64,000 nucleotides of DNA from Bacillota bacterium (GTDB lineage Bacteria > Bacillota > Clostridia > Christensenellales > SZUA-584). The translations under genes and the position numbers were made by a program. The stretch spans positions 1-64,000 of the forward strand of contig JAEWTL010000094.1 in assembly GCA_023459495.1 (NCBI GenBank). Direction: 5' to 3'. The number at the start of each line of letters is the position of its first letter. Position 1 is the stretch's first letter. The notes under the pieces were generated by a model that worked only from the letters and a program-made list of their open reading frames with translations, was not told the origin of the DNA and ran no database searches. Positions 41,764-50,177 of the stretch are shown piece after piece.

Positions 41764-42372
41764 AAAAAACAGGTGGTGATACTCTGGATAAACCTTGCAG
41801 CTTAGGTCCAGTAGGATTTCCCTTCCGGACACTCCCCGTCGCCGAAGGAGCGGTTTCCCTTTAAGTCCTGAAACGCCCCGTCACCGGATGCGTGACTGGA
41901 TTGCCGTTAAGACCACACTATAATCTCCAGAATACCTCGGAACGCACCTGCGCCCCTGTACAGTCTAGGAGTTTTCCTCGACAGCACCTTGCGGTTTCTA
42001 TCCTCTTTTGCCACGCGGGTTTCTTGCGGCGATCGTCTCGTGCACTTGGCCAAGTGCTCTGAAACGTTGTTCCGCAATAACGCCCCGCCCGACTCAAGGC
42101 AGGCTACACTGTACACAGCTGTCGCCGCATAACAGGTTTCACCCCAAGTAGTAAACGATTCTGTTTCCCCTCGCCTACCTGCTTGGGTCTCCACGGAAGC
42201 GGGGTCCACGCCCGCATGCCATTGCGGATCGCCCCACGACCTTAACTTCCAGCATCAGCTCCCGACTGGGCGTCAGCAGCCAACACCAGAAACTTCATCG
42301 ATGTGCCCTTTAGCGGATTTTTAGGCCCGCTTTCGAAACCGGGGTACCGACTAGAATACTGCACCACCGTTT
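41764..42372 (-). ncRNA. ole: OLE RNA (ornate, large, extremophilic RNA)
   Basis: A structured non-coding region of about 609 nt without a credible ORF, on the minus strand between recA and oapA. Its promoter is at 42379-42407. The 5' segment GGTGGTG (plus-strand 42362-42368) pairs with CACCACC near the 3' end (plus-strand 41772-41778), closing the molecule in a long-range stem, and six Us follow. Size, the adjacent OapA membrane protein gene and the tlyA/argR/recN neighbourhood are those of OLE RNAs. In B. halodurans the OLE RNP acts at the membrane and affects tolerance to Mg2+, cold and short alcohols. The assignment rests on context, size and terminal pairing; I could not run a covariance model. 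Confidence 0.87.
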
Positions 42373-42378
42373 GATGAG

Positions 42379-42407
42379 AGTATACCATAAATCCGTGTGA
42401 TTTACAA
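42379..42407 (-). promoter_or_regulatory. Promoter of the OLE RNA
   Basis: On the minus strand TTGTAA (42407-42402), 17-bp spacer ending TGG, TATACT (42384-42379): a SigA site with an extended -10. Predicted start near 42372. Confidence 0.8.
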
Positions 42408-42440
42408 ATGGAACCGCAGGATTTTTAAAATATTTACAAA

Positions 42441-43460
42441 TTATTCTTGATTCGGCGACTTGGTCGTCCGGGTATCAAGATGGAATTCTGCGAGAATCTT
42501 CTTTTGCAGTTCATCGCGTAGTTCCTTGTTTTCTTTTAAGTACTGGCGCGCGTTTTCGCGGCCCTGCGCGATGCGCGTTTCGCCGTAATAGAACCATGCG
42601 CCGGATTTTTTGATCAGTCCGAGGTCGGTCGCCATGGAAAGCACGCTGCTTTCCATCGATACGCCTTCGCCGTAAAAGAGGTCGAACTCGGCGGTTTTAA
42701 AAGGCGGAGCCACCTTATTCTTAGCCACTTTGATACGCGTGCGGTTGCCGACGATCTGGTCTCCGTTTTTCAAAGCTTCGATGCGGCGCACGTCGAGTCG
42801 CACCGACGCGTAGAATTTGAGCGCGCGTCCGCCCGGCGTGGTTTCCGGGTTGCCGAACATGACGCCCACTTTTTCGCGCAGCTGGTTGATGAAAACCGCG
42901 ACGGTGTTGGATTTGCTGACGATGCCCGCGAGCTTCCGCAGCGCCTGCGACATCAGCCGGGCCTGCAGGCCCACGTGAGAAGCGCCCATTTCGCCGTCGA
43001 TTTCGGCTTTGGGCACCAGTGCCGCCACGGAGTCGATGATGATAATGTCGATTGCGCCGCTGCGCACCAGCGCTTCGGTGATCTCCAGCGCCTGCTCGCC
43101 CGTGTCGGGCTGCGACACGTAGAGGTTGTCGGTGTCCACGCCGAGTTTCTTGGCATATGCCGGGTCGAGCGCGTGCTCCGCGTCCACGAAGGCCGCCGCG
43201 CCGCCGAGCTTCTGTGCCTCGGCAGCCATGTGCAGCGCCATGGTGGTTTTGCCGGAGGATTCCGGCCCGTAGATCTCGATGATACGTCCACGCGGCACGC
43301 CGCCTACGCCGAGCGCCACGTCGAGTTCCAGACAACCTGAGGGGATGACGGAAACCGGCACGCTCGCCGCGTCGCCCAGCTTCATGATGCTGCCCTTGCC
43401 AAACTGCTTCTCGATCTGTGTGAGCGCCATCTCCAGCGCTTTCTGTTTCTCCACCGACAT
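42441..43460 (-). CDS. recA: Recombinase RecA
   Basis: A 339-aa RecA. The conserved start is EKQKALEMALTQIEKQFGKGSIM; Walker A GPESSGKTTMALH is near residue 65; Walker B and loop L1/L2 regions (IIIIDSVAALVPKAEIDGEMG, FINQLREKVGVMFGNPETTPGG) and VAKNKVAPPFK are intact. AGGAGAGG precedes the ATG. Its 3' end is 34 bases from the OLE promoter. Confidence 0.98.
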   Translation of the reverse strand: MSVEKQKALEMALTQIEKQFGKGSIMKLGDAASVPVSVIPSGCLELDVALGVGGVPRGRIIEIYGPESSGKTTMALHMAAEAQKLGGAAAFVDAEHALDPAYAKKLGVDTDNLYVSQPDTGEQALEITEALVRSGAIDIIIIDSVAALVPKAEIDGEMGASHVGLQARLMSQALRKLAGIVSKSNTVAVFINQLREKVGVMFGNPETTPGGRALKFYASVRLDVRRIEALKNGDQIVGNRTRIKVAKNKVAPPFKTAEFDLFYGEGVSMESSVLSMATDLGLIKKSGAWFYYGETRIAQGRENARQYLKENKELRDELQKKILAEFHLDTRTTKSPNQE

Positions 43461-43509
43461 ATTTAACCTCTCCTATGTGATTTGCAATTCATTTTTTGGT
43501 TGTTTATTT

Positions 43510-43590
43510 GGAGGCTCTGCCTCCAAACCACCGCTCAAGGGGCTCGCCCCTTGAGAATCCCATTAGGAAAATGCCTTTCAGGCATTTTCC
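43510..43590. repeat. Composite three-hairpin repeat (family C), copy 4
   Basis: The cleanest copy: GGAGGCTCTGCCTCC, CTCAAGGGGCTCGCCCCTTGAG, the linker AATCCCATTA and GGAAAATGCCTTTCAGGCATTTTCC. First of three repeats in the 362-base recA-pgsA gap. Confidence 0.8.
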
Positions 43591-43636
43591 ATAGATTAAT
43601 AATCTTTAATCGGCCTTCGCAATTCCCTCATGTTAT

Positions 43637-43663
43637 GTAGGGGCGGGTCTCTGTGCCCGCCCG
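43637..43663. repeat. GTAGGGGCGGG hairpin (family B), copy 3
   Basis: GTAGGGGCGGG-tctctgtg-CCCGCCCG, in the recA-pgsA gap. Confidence 0.75.
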
Positions 43664-43700
43664 GCTGCTGATGGTTTTATCGCAACCGCCTGTTTTAGCC

Positions 43701-43768
43701 GTCATCCTGAGCGTAGCGAAGGATCTTTTCAAGGTCCGGTAAAGATGCTTCGCTGCGCTCAGCATGAC
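43701..43768. repeat. Family A repeat, copy 5
   Basis: GTCATCCTGAGCGTAGCGAAGGATC ... GATGCTTCGCTGCGCTCAGCATGAC; arms are complementary over most of their length. The rest of 43461-43822 shows nothing else. Confidence 0.8.
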
Positions 43769-43822
43769 AAGGTGATATCTATTACTTGCTCATGCTACCA
43801 TGCGCACTGTACGAAAAATGGG

Positions 43823-44398
43823 CTACATGAGTTCTTTGAGTACCGCGCGGTTTTTGATGAAGTAACCGGCGCACGAGATCACCGAGAGCACCGCCGCCGC
43901 AATCATCAGCACGTCGCCGCAGATGACGAATATGGATTCAATACCGATAAGCTCGAATACGCCGCCGCGCAGCAGCACGAACACCACGCCCACGATCTGC
44001 ACGATGGTCTTGGCCTTGCCCCACGAATCCGCAGCCAGTACCTTGCCCTCCGCCGCGGCAATCATGCGCAGTGCGGATACCACGAACTCCCGCGCGACCA
44101 TGATGATGACGAGGATCTCGTGCACCTTGTAGGCCGCGTGATCCCCGCTGCTGGCTGCAAAGAGGATCAGGGCGCTGCAGACGAGCAGCTTATCCGCCAT
44201 GGGATCGATCAGCTTGCCGAAGGTCGTGACGATGTTGCGTTTACGGGCAATCGCGCCGTCAAACAGGTCCGTCAGCGACGCGCCCACGAAGATCAGGGCC
44301 GCCCAATAGCTCCACCATGGAATGGGAATGTAGAAGAATGCGATAAATACCGGGACGAGAAGGATACGCAGCAAAGTCAGCTTGTTCGGCAAATTCAT
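43823..44398 (-). CDS. pgsA: CDP-diacylglycerol-glycerol-3-phosphate 3-phosphatidyltransferase
   Basis: A 191-aa membrane enzyme making phosphatidylglycerol phosphate. It has four to six helices and the CDP-alcohol phosphotransferase motif DLFDGAIARKRNIVTTFGKL followed by IDPMADK (DGxxAR-x8-G-x3-D-x3-D), residues about 44-69. ATGA overlap with rimO upstream; followed downstream by the repeats and recA, as pgsA-recA order in many Firmicutes. Confidence 0.95.
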   Translation of the reverse strand: MNLPNKLTLLRILLVPVFIAFFYIPIPWWSYWAALIFVGASLTDLFDGAIARKRNIVTTFGKLIDPMADKLLVCSALILFAASSGDHAAYKVHEILVIIMVAREFVVSALRMIAAAEGKVLAADSWGKAKTIVQIVGVVFVLLRGGVFELIGIESIFVICGDVLMIAAAVLSVISCAGYFIKNRAVLKELM

Positions 44399-45702
44399 TT
44401 CAGCTCTCCCAACAGGTCGTATTCATAGGCGTCCGTAATCAGCACATCATGGAAGCTGCCCGGCGTCAAGTCTTCTTTTGTAGATATGTAAGTCACTCCG
44501 TCCACCTGCGGTGCCTGCGACTGGCTGCGGGCAATGCAGATGCCCGTTTCCTCGTCGAGGCCGTCCACGATCACGCGGATGGTTTTGCCGATCTGCTCCT
44601 GGCAGCTGGCAAGCGAAATACCCTCCTGCAGGCCCATCAGCGCGTCGTAGCGCTCCTGCTTGATTTCGTCCGGCACCTGTCCGGGCAGTTCCGCCGCGGG
44701 CGTTCCCTCCTCCGGAGAATAGCGGAACACGCCGAGACGTTCAAACTTCAGTTCCTTCACACAGTCCATCATGATATCAAAATCGGCCTGTGTCTCGCCC
44801 GGGAAGCCTACGATGAGCGAGGTGCGCACCACGAAACCCGCGTCATGCAGCTTTTTCACGAGTTTGCGCGTGCCCTCGCAGGTTTGACGCCGGTTCATAC
44901 GCTTCAGTACGCTGTCGCTGAAATGCTGCAGCGGCAGGTCGATATACCGACACACGTTTTTGTGCTTCAGCATGGTTTCGATCAGCTCGTCCGTTATGCC
45001 GTCAGGATAGCAGTACAGCACGCGCAGCCAGCCGTCCCCCATGATCGGCGCAGCCTTGTCGATGAGCTTTGCCAGCGACCGTCCGCCCAGGTCCTCGCCA
45101 TAGCGCGTGGTGTCCTGCGCGATCAGAATGACTTCGCTCACGCCCGCGGCCCGCAAATCGGTGATCTCGGAGAGGATGCTCTCCATGGTGCGGCTTTTCA
45201 GTTCGCCGCGGATGATGGGGATAGCACAGTAGCTGCAATGGTTGGAGCAGCCATCCGACACACGCACATACGCAAGGTGCGAAGGCGTGGTCAGCACGCG
45301 CGGGCTGATATCCGGGTCAATGCGGTCGCAGCAGACATACTTTTTGCCGGTCAGCACGGACTGAACCGCGTCCAGCAAATTACTGTAGCCCGCCACGCCG
45401 AGGAACGCGTCCACCTCCGGCAGTTCCTCCGCCAGTTCCTTCGCATAGCGCTGCGCAAGGCAGCCCGTGACGATGAGCTTCGCGCCGTTTTCCTTATAGC
45501 TCGCCATCTCAAGGATAGTGTCAATCGATTCCTGTTTGGCCTCGTGAATGAAGCCGCACGTGTTGACGATGATGACGTCCGCTTCCTGCGGCTCGTCCAC
45601 AATGGCGGCGTTGCTGCCCGAGAGCAGCCCCAGCATATGCTCCGTATCGATGCGGTTCTTGGCGCAGCCCAATGATACGATGTGAATCAGTACGTTATCC
45701 AT
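44395..45702 (-). CDS. rimO: Ribosomal protein S12 methylthiotransferase RimO
   Basis: A 435-aa two-cluster radical SAM enzyme that modifies Asp of S12. The N-terminal UPF0004 domain has its cluster Cys in SLGCAKNRIDTE, VNTCGFI and GCLAQRY. The radical SAM motif is CSNHCSYC near residue 152, and a TRAM domain closes the protein. IPIIRGELKSRTMESI is typical of RimO rather than MiaB. The ATG at 45702 overlaps the ftsK stop by 8 nt. Confidence 0.94.
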   Translation of the reverse strand: MDNVLIHIVSLGCAKNRIDTEHMLGLLSGSNAAIVDEPQEADVIIVNTCGFIHEAKQESIDTILEMASYKENGAKLIVTGCLAQRYAKELAEELPEVDAFLGVAGYSNLLDAVQSVLTGKKYVCCDRIDPDISPRVLTTPSHLAYVRVSDGCSNHCSYCAIPIIRGELKSRTMESILSEITDLRAAGVSEVILIAQDTTRYGEDLGGRSLAKLIDKAAPIMGDGWLRVLYCYPDGITDELIETMLKHKNVCRYIDLPLQHFSDSVLKRMNRRQTCEGTRKLVKKLHDAGFVVRTSLIVGFPGETQADFDIMMDCVKELKFERLGVFRYSPEEGTPAAELPGQVPDEIKQERYDALMGLQEGISLASCQEQIGKTIRVIVDGLDEETGICIARSQSQAPQVDGVTYISTKEDLTPGSFHDVLITDAYEYDLLGELK

Positions 45703-48154
45703 TCGGCTCCTCCTCCGCTTCCCCGAACATTTCATTATACGTCTCGCGCGTGATGAGCACCTGCCGCGCCTTGCTGCCCTCGAAGGGGCTGACGATGCGG
45801 CGCTGTTCCATCAGGTCGATCAGATGGCCCGCGCGGGAATAGCCGACGCGCAGCCGCCGCTGCAGCATTGAGATGGACGCTTGTCCGTATTCCAGCACGA
45901 CCTCCACCGCGCGCGGGAGCAGCGGGTCCATATCCTCGTCCGGCTCCGCTTCCTCGGCTGTCGCGTTGAGGGTGTTCAAAAACTCCTCGTCGAACGCCGC
46001 CTCGTTGCCGCTCGACACATAGGCGGTCAGGTTCTCGACGTCCGCGTCCGACACGTAGCAGCCCTGCAGACGTACCGGCTTGGGCGCGCCCGACGGGTGG
46101 TACAGCATATCGCCGTTGCGCAGCAGCTTCTCCGCGCCGTTCTGGTCGAGGATCGTGCGCGAGTCCACGCCAGAGTTAACCTTGAACGCGATGCGCGAGC
46201 TGATGTTGGCCTTGATGACGCCCGTGATGACGTTGACCGACGGGCGCTGCGTGGCGACCACCAAGTGGATGCCCGCCGCGCGTCCGAGCTGCGCGATGCG
46301 GCAGATGGAGTCTTCCACCTCCCTCGGGGATGACATCATCAGTTCCGCCAATTCGTCGATGACCACCACGACATGCGGCAGCGGTGTTTCTTCCGGACCG
46401 AGCAGCTGGTTGAAACGCGTGATTTCCCGCGCGCCGCATTCCGCGAACCGTTTGTAGCGCAGGTTCATCTCGCTGACCGCGCCTGCGAGTGCGCTTGCCG
46501 CTTTCTTGGGGTCCGTCACGACCGGCGCGTACAGGTGCGGGATGTTTTTGAACACCGACAGCTCCACGACCTTGGGGTCGATCAGCACCAGCTTCACCTC
46601 ATCCGGCGAAGCCTTGTACAGCAGACTCGCAAGCATGGCGTTGATGCACACGCTCTTGCCGCTGCCTGTCTCGCCCGCGATCAGGATGTGCGGCATCTTG
46701 GCGATATCCACGTAATAATTCTTGCCCAAAATGTCTTTGCCCAACGCAAACGTTAAGGGCGAAGGCATCTTTTTGAATTCCTCGGTTTCCAGCAGCGCGC
46801 GCAAGTGCACAAACGTCACATCCGAGTTGGGCACTTCGATGCCCACCGCTGCCTTGCCGGGGATCGGCGCTTCGATCTTCACGGTCTTAGCGGCAAGGTT
46901 CATGGCGATATCGTTCTCCAGCTCCTTGATGCGCTTCACGCGCACACCCGGAGCGGGCCGCAGTTCGTATCTCGTCACCGCCGGGCCGCGCACGGTATGC
47001 ACCACCTGCGCGTCCACGCCGAAGTTGGTCAGTGTTTCCTCGATGAGCATTGCGGTACGGTGCTGTTCCTCCGCGCCCACGTTCTTGCTCTGTTCCACGC
47101 CTTTGGTCAGCAGGTTAAACGGCGGCTTGCGGTACGTGCCGGTGGTATGCCGCCGCACGGGCTGTACGCGCGTTTCCTCGGCCTGCTTTGCCGCGGCCTG
47201 CTCCGCCTCGGGTGGCAGGATATCCGAAGACTCGTCCGCGATGCTCGGCACATACTTTGCCGTTTCCTTCGCCGGTTCCTCGATTGAAAAACCGCCGCGG
47301 CTCTCCGGAGCGGAAGGCGGGTTGTACGCCGGGGCCGGCGGAGTGTAAACAGGTGCGGTTTCGCCGGGCATGGAGAGCCCCCGTGCGGTGTATTGTTCGT
47401 CGTCAAAGTAGGAAGGCATGGGCTTCTTTTTGCGGAAGCTTTCCCGTGTGGGGATCTCCGGCTCGCGCTGCCTTTCGGGCTCACGCCGCCGTTCGTCCGG
47501 TTCCTCTTCCCGCAGGTTTTCGATATACAACCGCCGCCGCTCCTCCGCGTTCTCGCGCACCTTCTCTACCGTGCGCTTTCCGGCGTCCACGACGCCCTGG
47601 CTCATGCGGCGGATGGACAGGCCGGTGAGTACCAGCACCGAGACCAGCAGCATGGTGATGAACAGAATGATGCAGCCGACATGGCCGATGAGCAGGTGGC
47701 ACGGGTATACGAGCAGGCAGCCGACCGCGCCGCCGCCCGCGCCATGCTCCATGCCCTGCATGTACGAGTCCGCCACATATGAAAAAAAGCCGCTCGTCAT
47801 GTCGAGCCGGTTTGTGATGAACGTATGCGCCAGCGAAAACACCGAGACGACCATCATCACGATGAGCGCTGTTTTGCCGCCGCTTCCCTTTTTGCTGCGG
47901 GCCGCGATGATGGCAATGCCCAGTGCCACAAACGCAAAGGGTACGAGATAGACGAACAGGCCGAACAACCCGAACAGTACGTCGCGGAACGCACCGCCCA
48001 GCAGGCCGGTATCGGTTTTAACAAATACGCACACGCCCAAAAAGATGCCGAGCGCGACGAATATAACGCCCGCAACCTCGCCTGCCGCTTTGTGCTGCTT
48101 GGGCGGCTGCTGCTTGGGTTTGGGCGCAGATTTTGATGGTTTGCCTTTCGGCAT
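45695..48154 (-). CDS. DNA translocase FtsK/SpoIIIE
   Basis: An 819-aa membrane-anchored DNA pump. About four N-terminal helices (residues 25-190), a charged Pro-rich linker, then the motor with FGVDAQVVHTVRGPAVTRYE, Walker A IAGETGSGKSVCINAM near residue 490, Walker B VVVVIDELAELMM and a C-terminal gamma winged helix (SMLQRRLRVGYSRAGHLIDLM). In spore formers the orthologue moves the chromosome into the forespore; proximity to tepA and dpa genes mirrors Bacillus spoIIIE. GAGGTGA is upstream of the ATG at 48154. Confidence 0.95.
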   Translation of the reverse strand: MPKGKPSKSAPKPKQQPPKQHKAAGEVAGVIFVALGIFLGVCVFVKTDTGLLGGAFRDVLFGLFGLFVYLVPFAFVALGIAIIAARSKKGSGGKTALIVMMVVSVFSLAHTFITNRLDMTSGFFSYVADSYMQGMEHGAGGGAVGCLLVYPCHLLIGHVGCIILFITMLLVSVLVLTGLSIRRMSQGVVDAGKRTVEKVRENAEERRRLYIENLREEEPDERRREPERQREPEIPTRESFRKKKPMPSYFDDEQYTARGLSMPGETAPVYTPPAPAYNPPSAPESRGGFSIEEPAKETAKYVPSIADESSDILPPEAEQAAAKQAEETRVQPVRRHTTGTYRKPPFNLLTKGVEQSKNVGAEEQHRTAMLIEETLTNFGVDAQVVHTVRGPAVTRYELRPAPGVRVKRIKELENDIAMNLAAKTVKIEAPIPGKAAVGIEVPNSDVTFVHLRALLETEEFKKMPSPLTFALGKDILGKNYYVDIAKMPHILIAGETGSGKSVCINAMLASLLYKASPDEVKLVLIDPKVVELSVFKNIPHLYAPVVTDPKKAASALAGAVSEMNLRYKRFAECGAREITRFNQLLGPEETPLPHVVVVIDELAELMMSSPREVEDSICRIAQLGRAAGIHLVVATQRPSVNVITGVIKANISSRIAFKVNSGVDSRTILDQNGAEKLLRNGDMLYHPSGAPKPVRLQGCYVSDADVENLTAYVSSGNEAAFDEEFLNTLNATAEEAEPDEDMDPLLPRAVEVVLEYGQASISMLQRRLRVGYSRAGHLIDLMEQRRIVSPFEGSKARQVLITRETYNEMFGEAEEEPNG

Positions 48155-48506
48155 ATGCTTCACCTCGGAATTTATTATACCATACCGAGGAAAATATACA
48201 ATCACGGGTAATATTGAATAGTGAATCGTGAAAAATGAATAGTAATCACTTAAAATCAGCGCTGTGGCAATTGACAAGAGGATTCTGTGGATACCATACT
48301 GGCACTTACCGCTCTCCTACAGGGTGTATTCGTCCTCTCTCCATTTCAGAGGGTTCACATCAATGTATCTCCATACCTCGGCGTATTCCTGTTCAGAGCG
48401 TATGATGTGGTCGTAGAAGGAACGCTGCCACAGAATCTCATTTTCGTATGTGCTATTTGTTTATATCGTTTTGTCGTAAAAGATTTGAGTCTGCCCATCA
48501 CATCCT

Positions 48507-48532
48507 GCAGGGGCGGGTTCCATGCCCGCCCG
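48507..48532. repeat. Family B hairpin, copy 4, inside the transposase remnant
   Basis: GCAGGGGCGGG-ttccatg-CCCGCCCG; on the coding strand it reads as GGHGTRP-type residues. Confidence 0.7.
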
Positions 48533-48670
48533 TTTGAAGCAACAGAATCATATGAACATGATTTGGCATAACAACATATTTCTCGATAAGGTTTTCGTAA
48601 CACGCATTCATATATGCGATGCTCTTTTCTAATTCTTGCCCAATCAGGGTCAACTCGATCTGTGGTGCTT

Positions 48671-48699
48671 GCGGGAGGGGATGGAACCCCTCCCCTACG
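48671..48699. repeat. Family B hairpin, copy 5, inside the transposase remnant
   Basis: GCGGGAGGGGATGG-aacc-CCTCCCCTACG; on the coding strand it encodes the residues IVGEGFHPLP. Confidence 0.65.
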
Positions 48700-48738
48700 A
48701 TTTCGTCTCCAAGGGAGTCTGGTAACCAACGATACGAT

Positions 48739-49446
48739 TCACTGTTCATTATTCACTGTTACCGGCTCGTCCTCCTCCGGCAGGCCCGCGAGCTCTTTGA
48801 TCTTGCTCAGGGCCATGCCAAAGTCGCCTACCGCGTCGATCATGCCGTAGTCCACCATCTCCTTGCCCACCAGCACGGTGCCGCAATCGTTGGCCATCTC
48901 GCCCGTCATCATCATGAGGCGCTGATACGCCTCAGGCGATATGGCGGAATGGGCGCACACAAAATCGATGATCCGCTGCTGCATCTTGTGCAGGTAGTCG
49001 AAGGTCTGCGGCACGCCGATGACCACGCCGTTCATCCGGATGGGATGGATGGTAACGCTCGCCGTGGGTGAGATGTAGGAGTAGCGCGCGGATACTGCCA
49101 AAGTCAGGCCGATGCTGTGCCCGCCGCCCAGAATCAGTGAAACCGAGGGTTTGCGCATGCCCGCGATCATTTCGGCTAATGCCAGGCCTGCCTCCACGTC
49201 GCCCCCGGCGGTGTTCATCAGCAGCACAAAGCCCTTGATCTCCGGGTCCTGGTCGATCAGCACGAGCTGTGGCAGAATGTGTTCGTATTTGGTGACCTTG
49301 TTGCTGGCGGGCAGGTGCGTATGCCCTTCAATCTGCCCGATAATGCTGACAAAATGGATGGGCGAGGCGGGCGCGAGCGGCATGCCGTATTCCTTGATCT
49401 GTACGCCCGTCTGCGCATCCTGATTTTTTTCCGGTTCGTTCTGCAT
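48739..49446 (-). CDS. tepA: TepA-like ClpP-family serine protease
   Basis: A 235-aa ClpP-fold protein related to Bacillus TepA (YmfB), encoded beside spoIIIE there as well. Conserved parts: FVLLMNTAGGDVEAGLALAEMI, the Ser-containing ILGGGHSIGLTLAVSA where ClpP has its nucleophile, and TIHPIRMNG with the His. TepA-type proteins have been linked to export and spore outgrowth; the exact substrate is unclear. Start at 49446 with GGGGGA 5-6 nt upstream. The 3' end overlaps the transposase remnant start by 11 bases. Confidence 0.88.
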   Translation of the reverse strand: MQNEPEKNQDAQTGVQIKEYGMPLAPASPIHFVSIIGQIEGHTHLPASNKVTKYEHILPQLVLIDQDPEIKGFVLLMNTAGGDVEAGLALAEMIAGMRKPSVSLILGGGHSIGLTLAVSARYSYISPTASVTIHPIRMNGVVIGVPQTFDYLHKMQQRIIDFVCAHSAISPEAYQRLMMMTGEMANDCGTVLVGKEMVDYGMIDAVGDFGMALSKIKELAGLPEEDEPVTVNNEQ

Positions 49447-49589
49447 GGCTGTCCCCCGCGGTGGAGTTTCATTGATTGCGCAGTCGAGCAAACATGTCGA
49501 TATGCTTGCCCGACCTTGCACATTGCTCCAACATCACTATTCTTAATCATCAGAGCAATATTATCCGTCCGCGGAGACACAATTATCCG

Positions 49590-50177
49590 TCACTGCGGCT
49601 GCAGCATCACAGGCTGAATTTGTTTGCCGTCCAATGCGAGCTGCGCAGCCGCCACGATCATGCTCATATCGGCCACGATCGATGTGGCTTTCTTTTTGCT
49701 GTCGTCCTGCCGGTACGGCACAAAATACATATGGCGCGTGTTGAGCAGGATTCCTAAATTTTTCGCGTTGGCAGCCAACGCGTCGTTGGTCGATACGGCG
49801 ATCAGCACCGGCCCGCCGTTGCGCAGATGCGCCTTGGCCGCAAGCAGCACGGGCGTATCCGTTACGCCGAGTGCCAGCTTCGCAAGCGTATTGCCTGTGC
49901 ACGGCGCGATGATCAGCAGATCGAGCATCTTCTTTGGCCCGATGGGCTCCGCGTGCACGAGGTCATAGATGATCTCGTTGCCCGTGGTGACGCACAGAAA
50001 ATGCTTGAGTTCCGTCGCTTTCATGAAGCGCGTATCGTTACCCGCCGCCGCGTACGACAGTATCGGCGTCACGTTTGCGCCGATGGCCACCAGCTCCTCC
50101 ACGACCGGCATGATGCGGTCGAATGTACAAAACGAACCCGTGATGGCGAATCCGATTCGTTTACCTTCCAATTCCAC
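49590..50177 (-). CDS. dpaB: Dipicolinate synthase subunit B
   Basis: A 195-aa flavoprotein-fold subunit (SpoVFB) that with DpaA oxidises dihydrodipicolinate to dipicolinic acid, the spore core Ca2+ chelator. GKRIGFAITGSFCTFDRIMP at the N-terminus and LLIIAPCTGNTLAKLALGVTDTPVLLAAKAHLR are typical. I use the GTG at 50177 (AGGAAGG 5 nt upstream); a TTG at 50198 is the alternative. It overlaps dpaA by 17 nt. Mother-cell expression in sporulation is expected. Confidence 0.93.
   Translation of the reverse strand: MELEGKRIGFAITGSFCTFDRIMPVVEELVAIGANVTPILSYAAAGNDTRFMKATELKHFLCVTTGNEIIYDLVHAEPIGPKKMLDLLIIAPCTGNTLAKLALGVTDTPVLLAAKAHLRNGGPVLIAVSTNDALAANAKNLGILLNTRHMYFVPYRQDDSKKKATSIVADMSMIVAAAQLALDGKQIQPVMLQPQ

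Larger units (their letters stand above)
48317..48749 (-). pseudogene. Decayed REP-associated tyrosine transposase (Y1 family)
   Basis: Pieces of an IS200-like/RayT transposase lie in three frames. One frame (48749 to about 48498) gives IELTLIGQELEKSI and the HUH-type motif VVMPNHVHMILLL, then a stop. A second gives VMGRLKSFTTKRYKQIAH, and a third gives LWQRSFYDHIIRSEQEYAEV ... NPLKWREDEYTL with a stop at 48317. The N-terminal 40-60 residues of the family are missing. Two family B hairpins (48507-48532 and 48671-48699) lie within the coding remnants. At least two frameshifts make it inactive. Confidence 0.75.

Noticed and set aside
41907..42209. 100-aa ORF on the minus strand inside the recA-oapA gap
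   Set aside because: It lies entirely within the predicted OLE RNA, has no ribosome-binding site and no recognisable domain; the region is explained by RNA structure.
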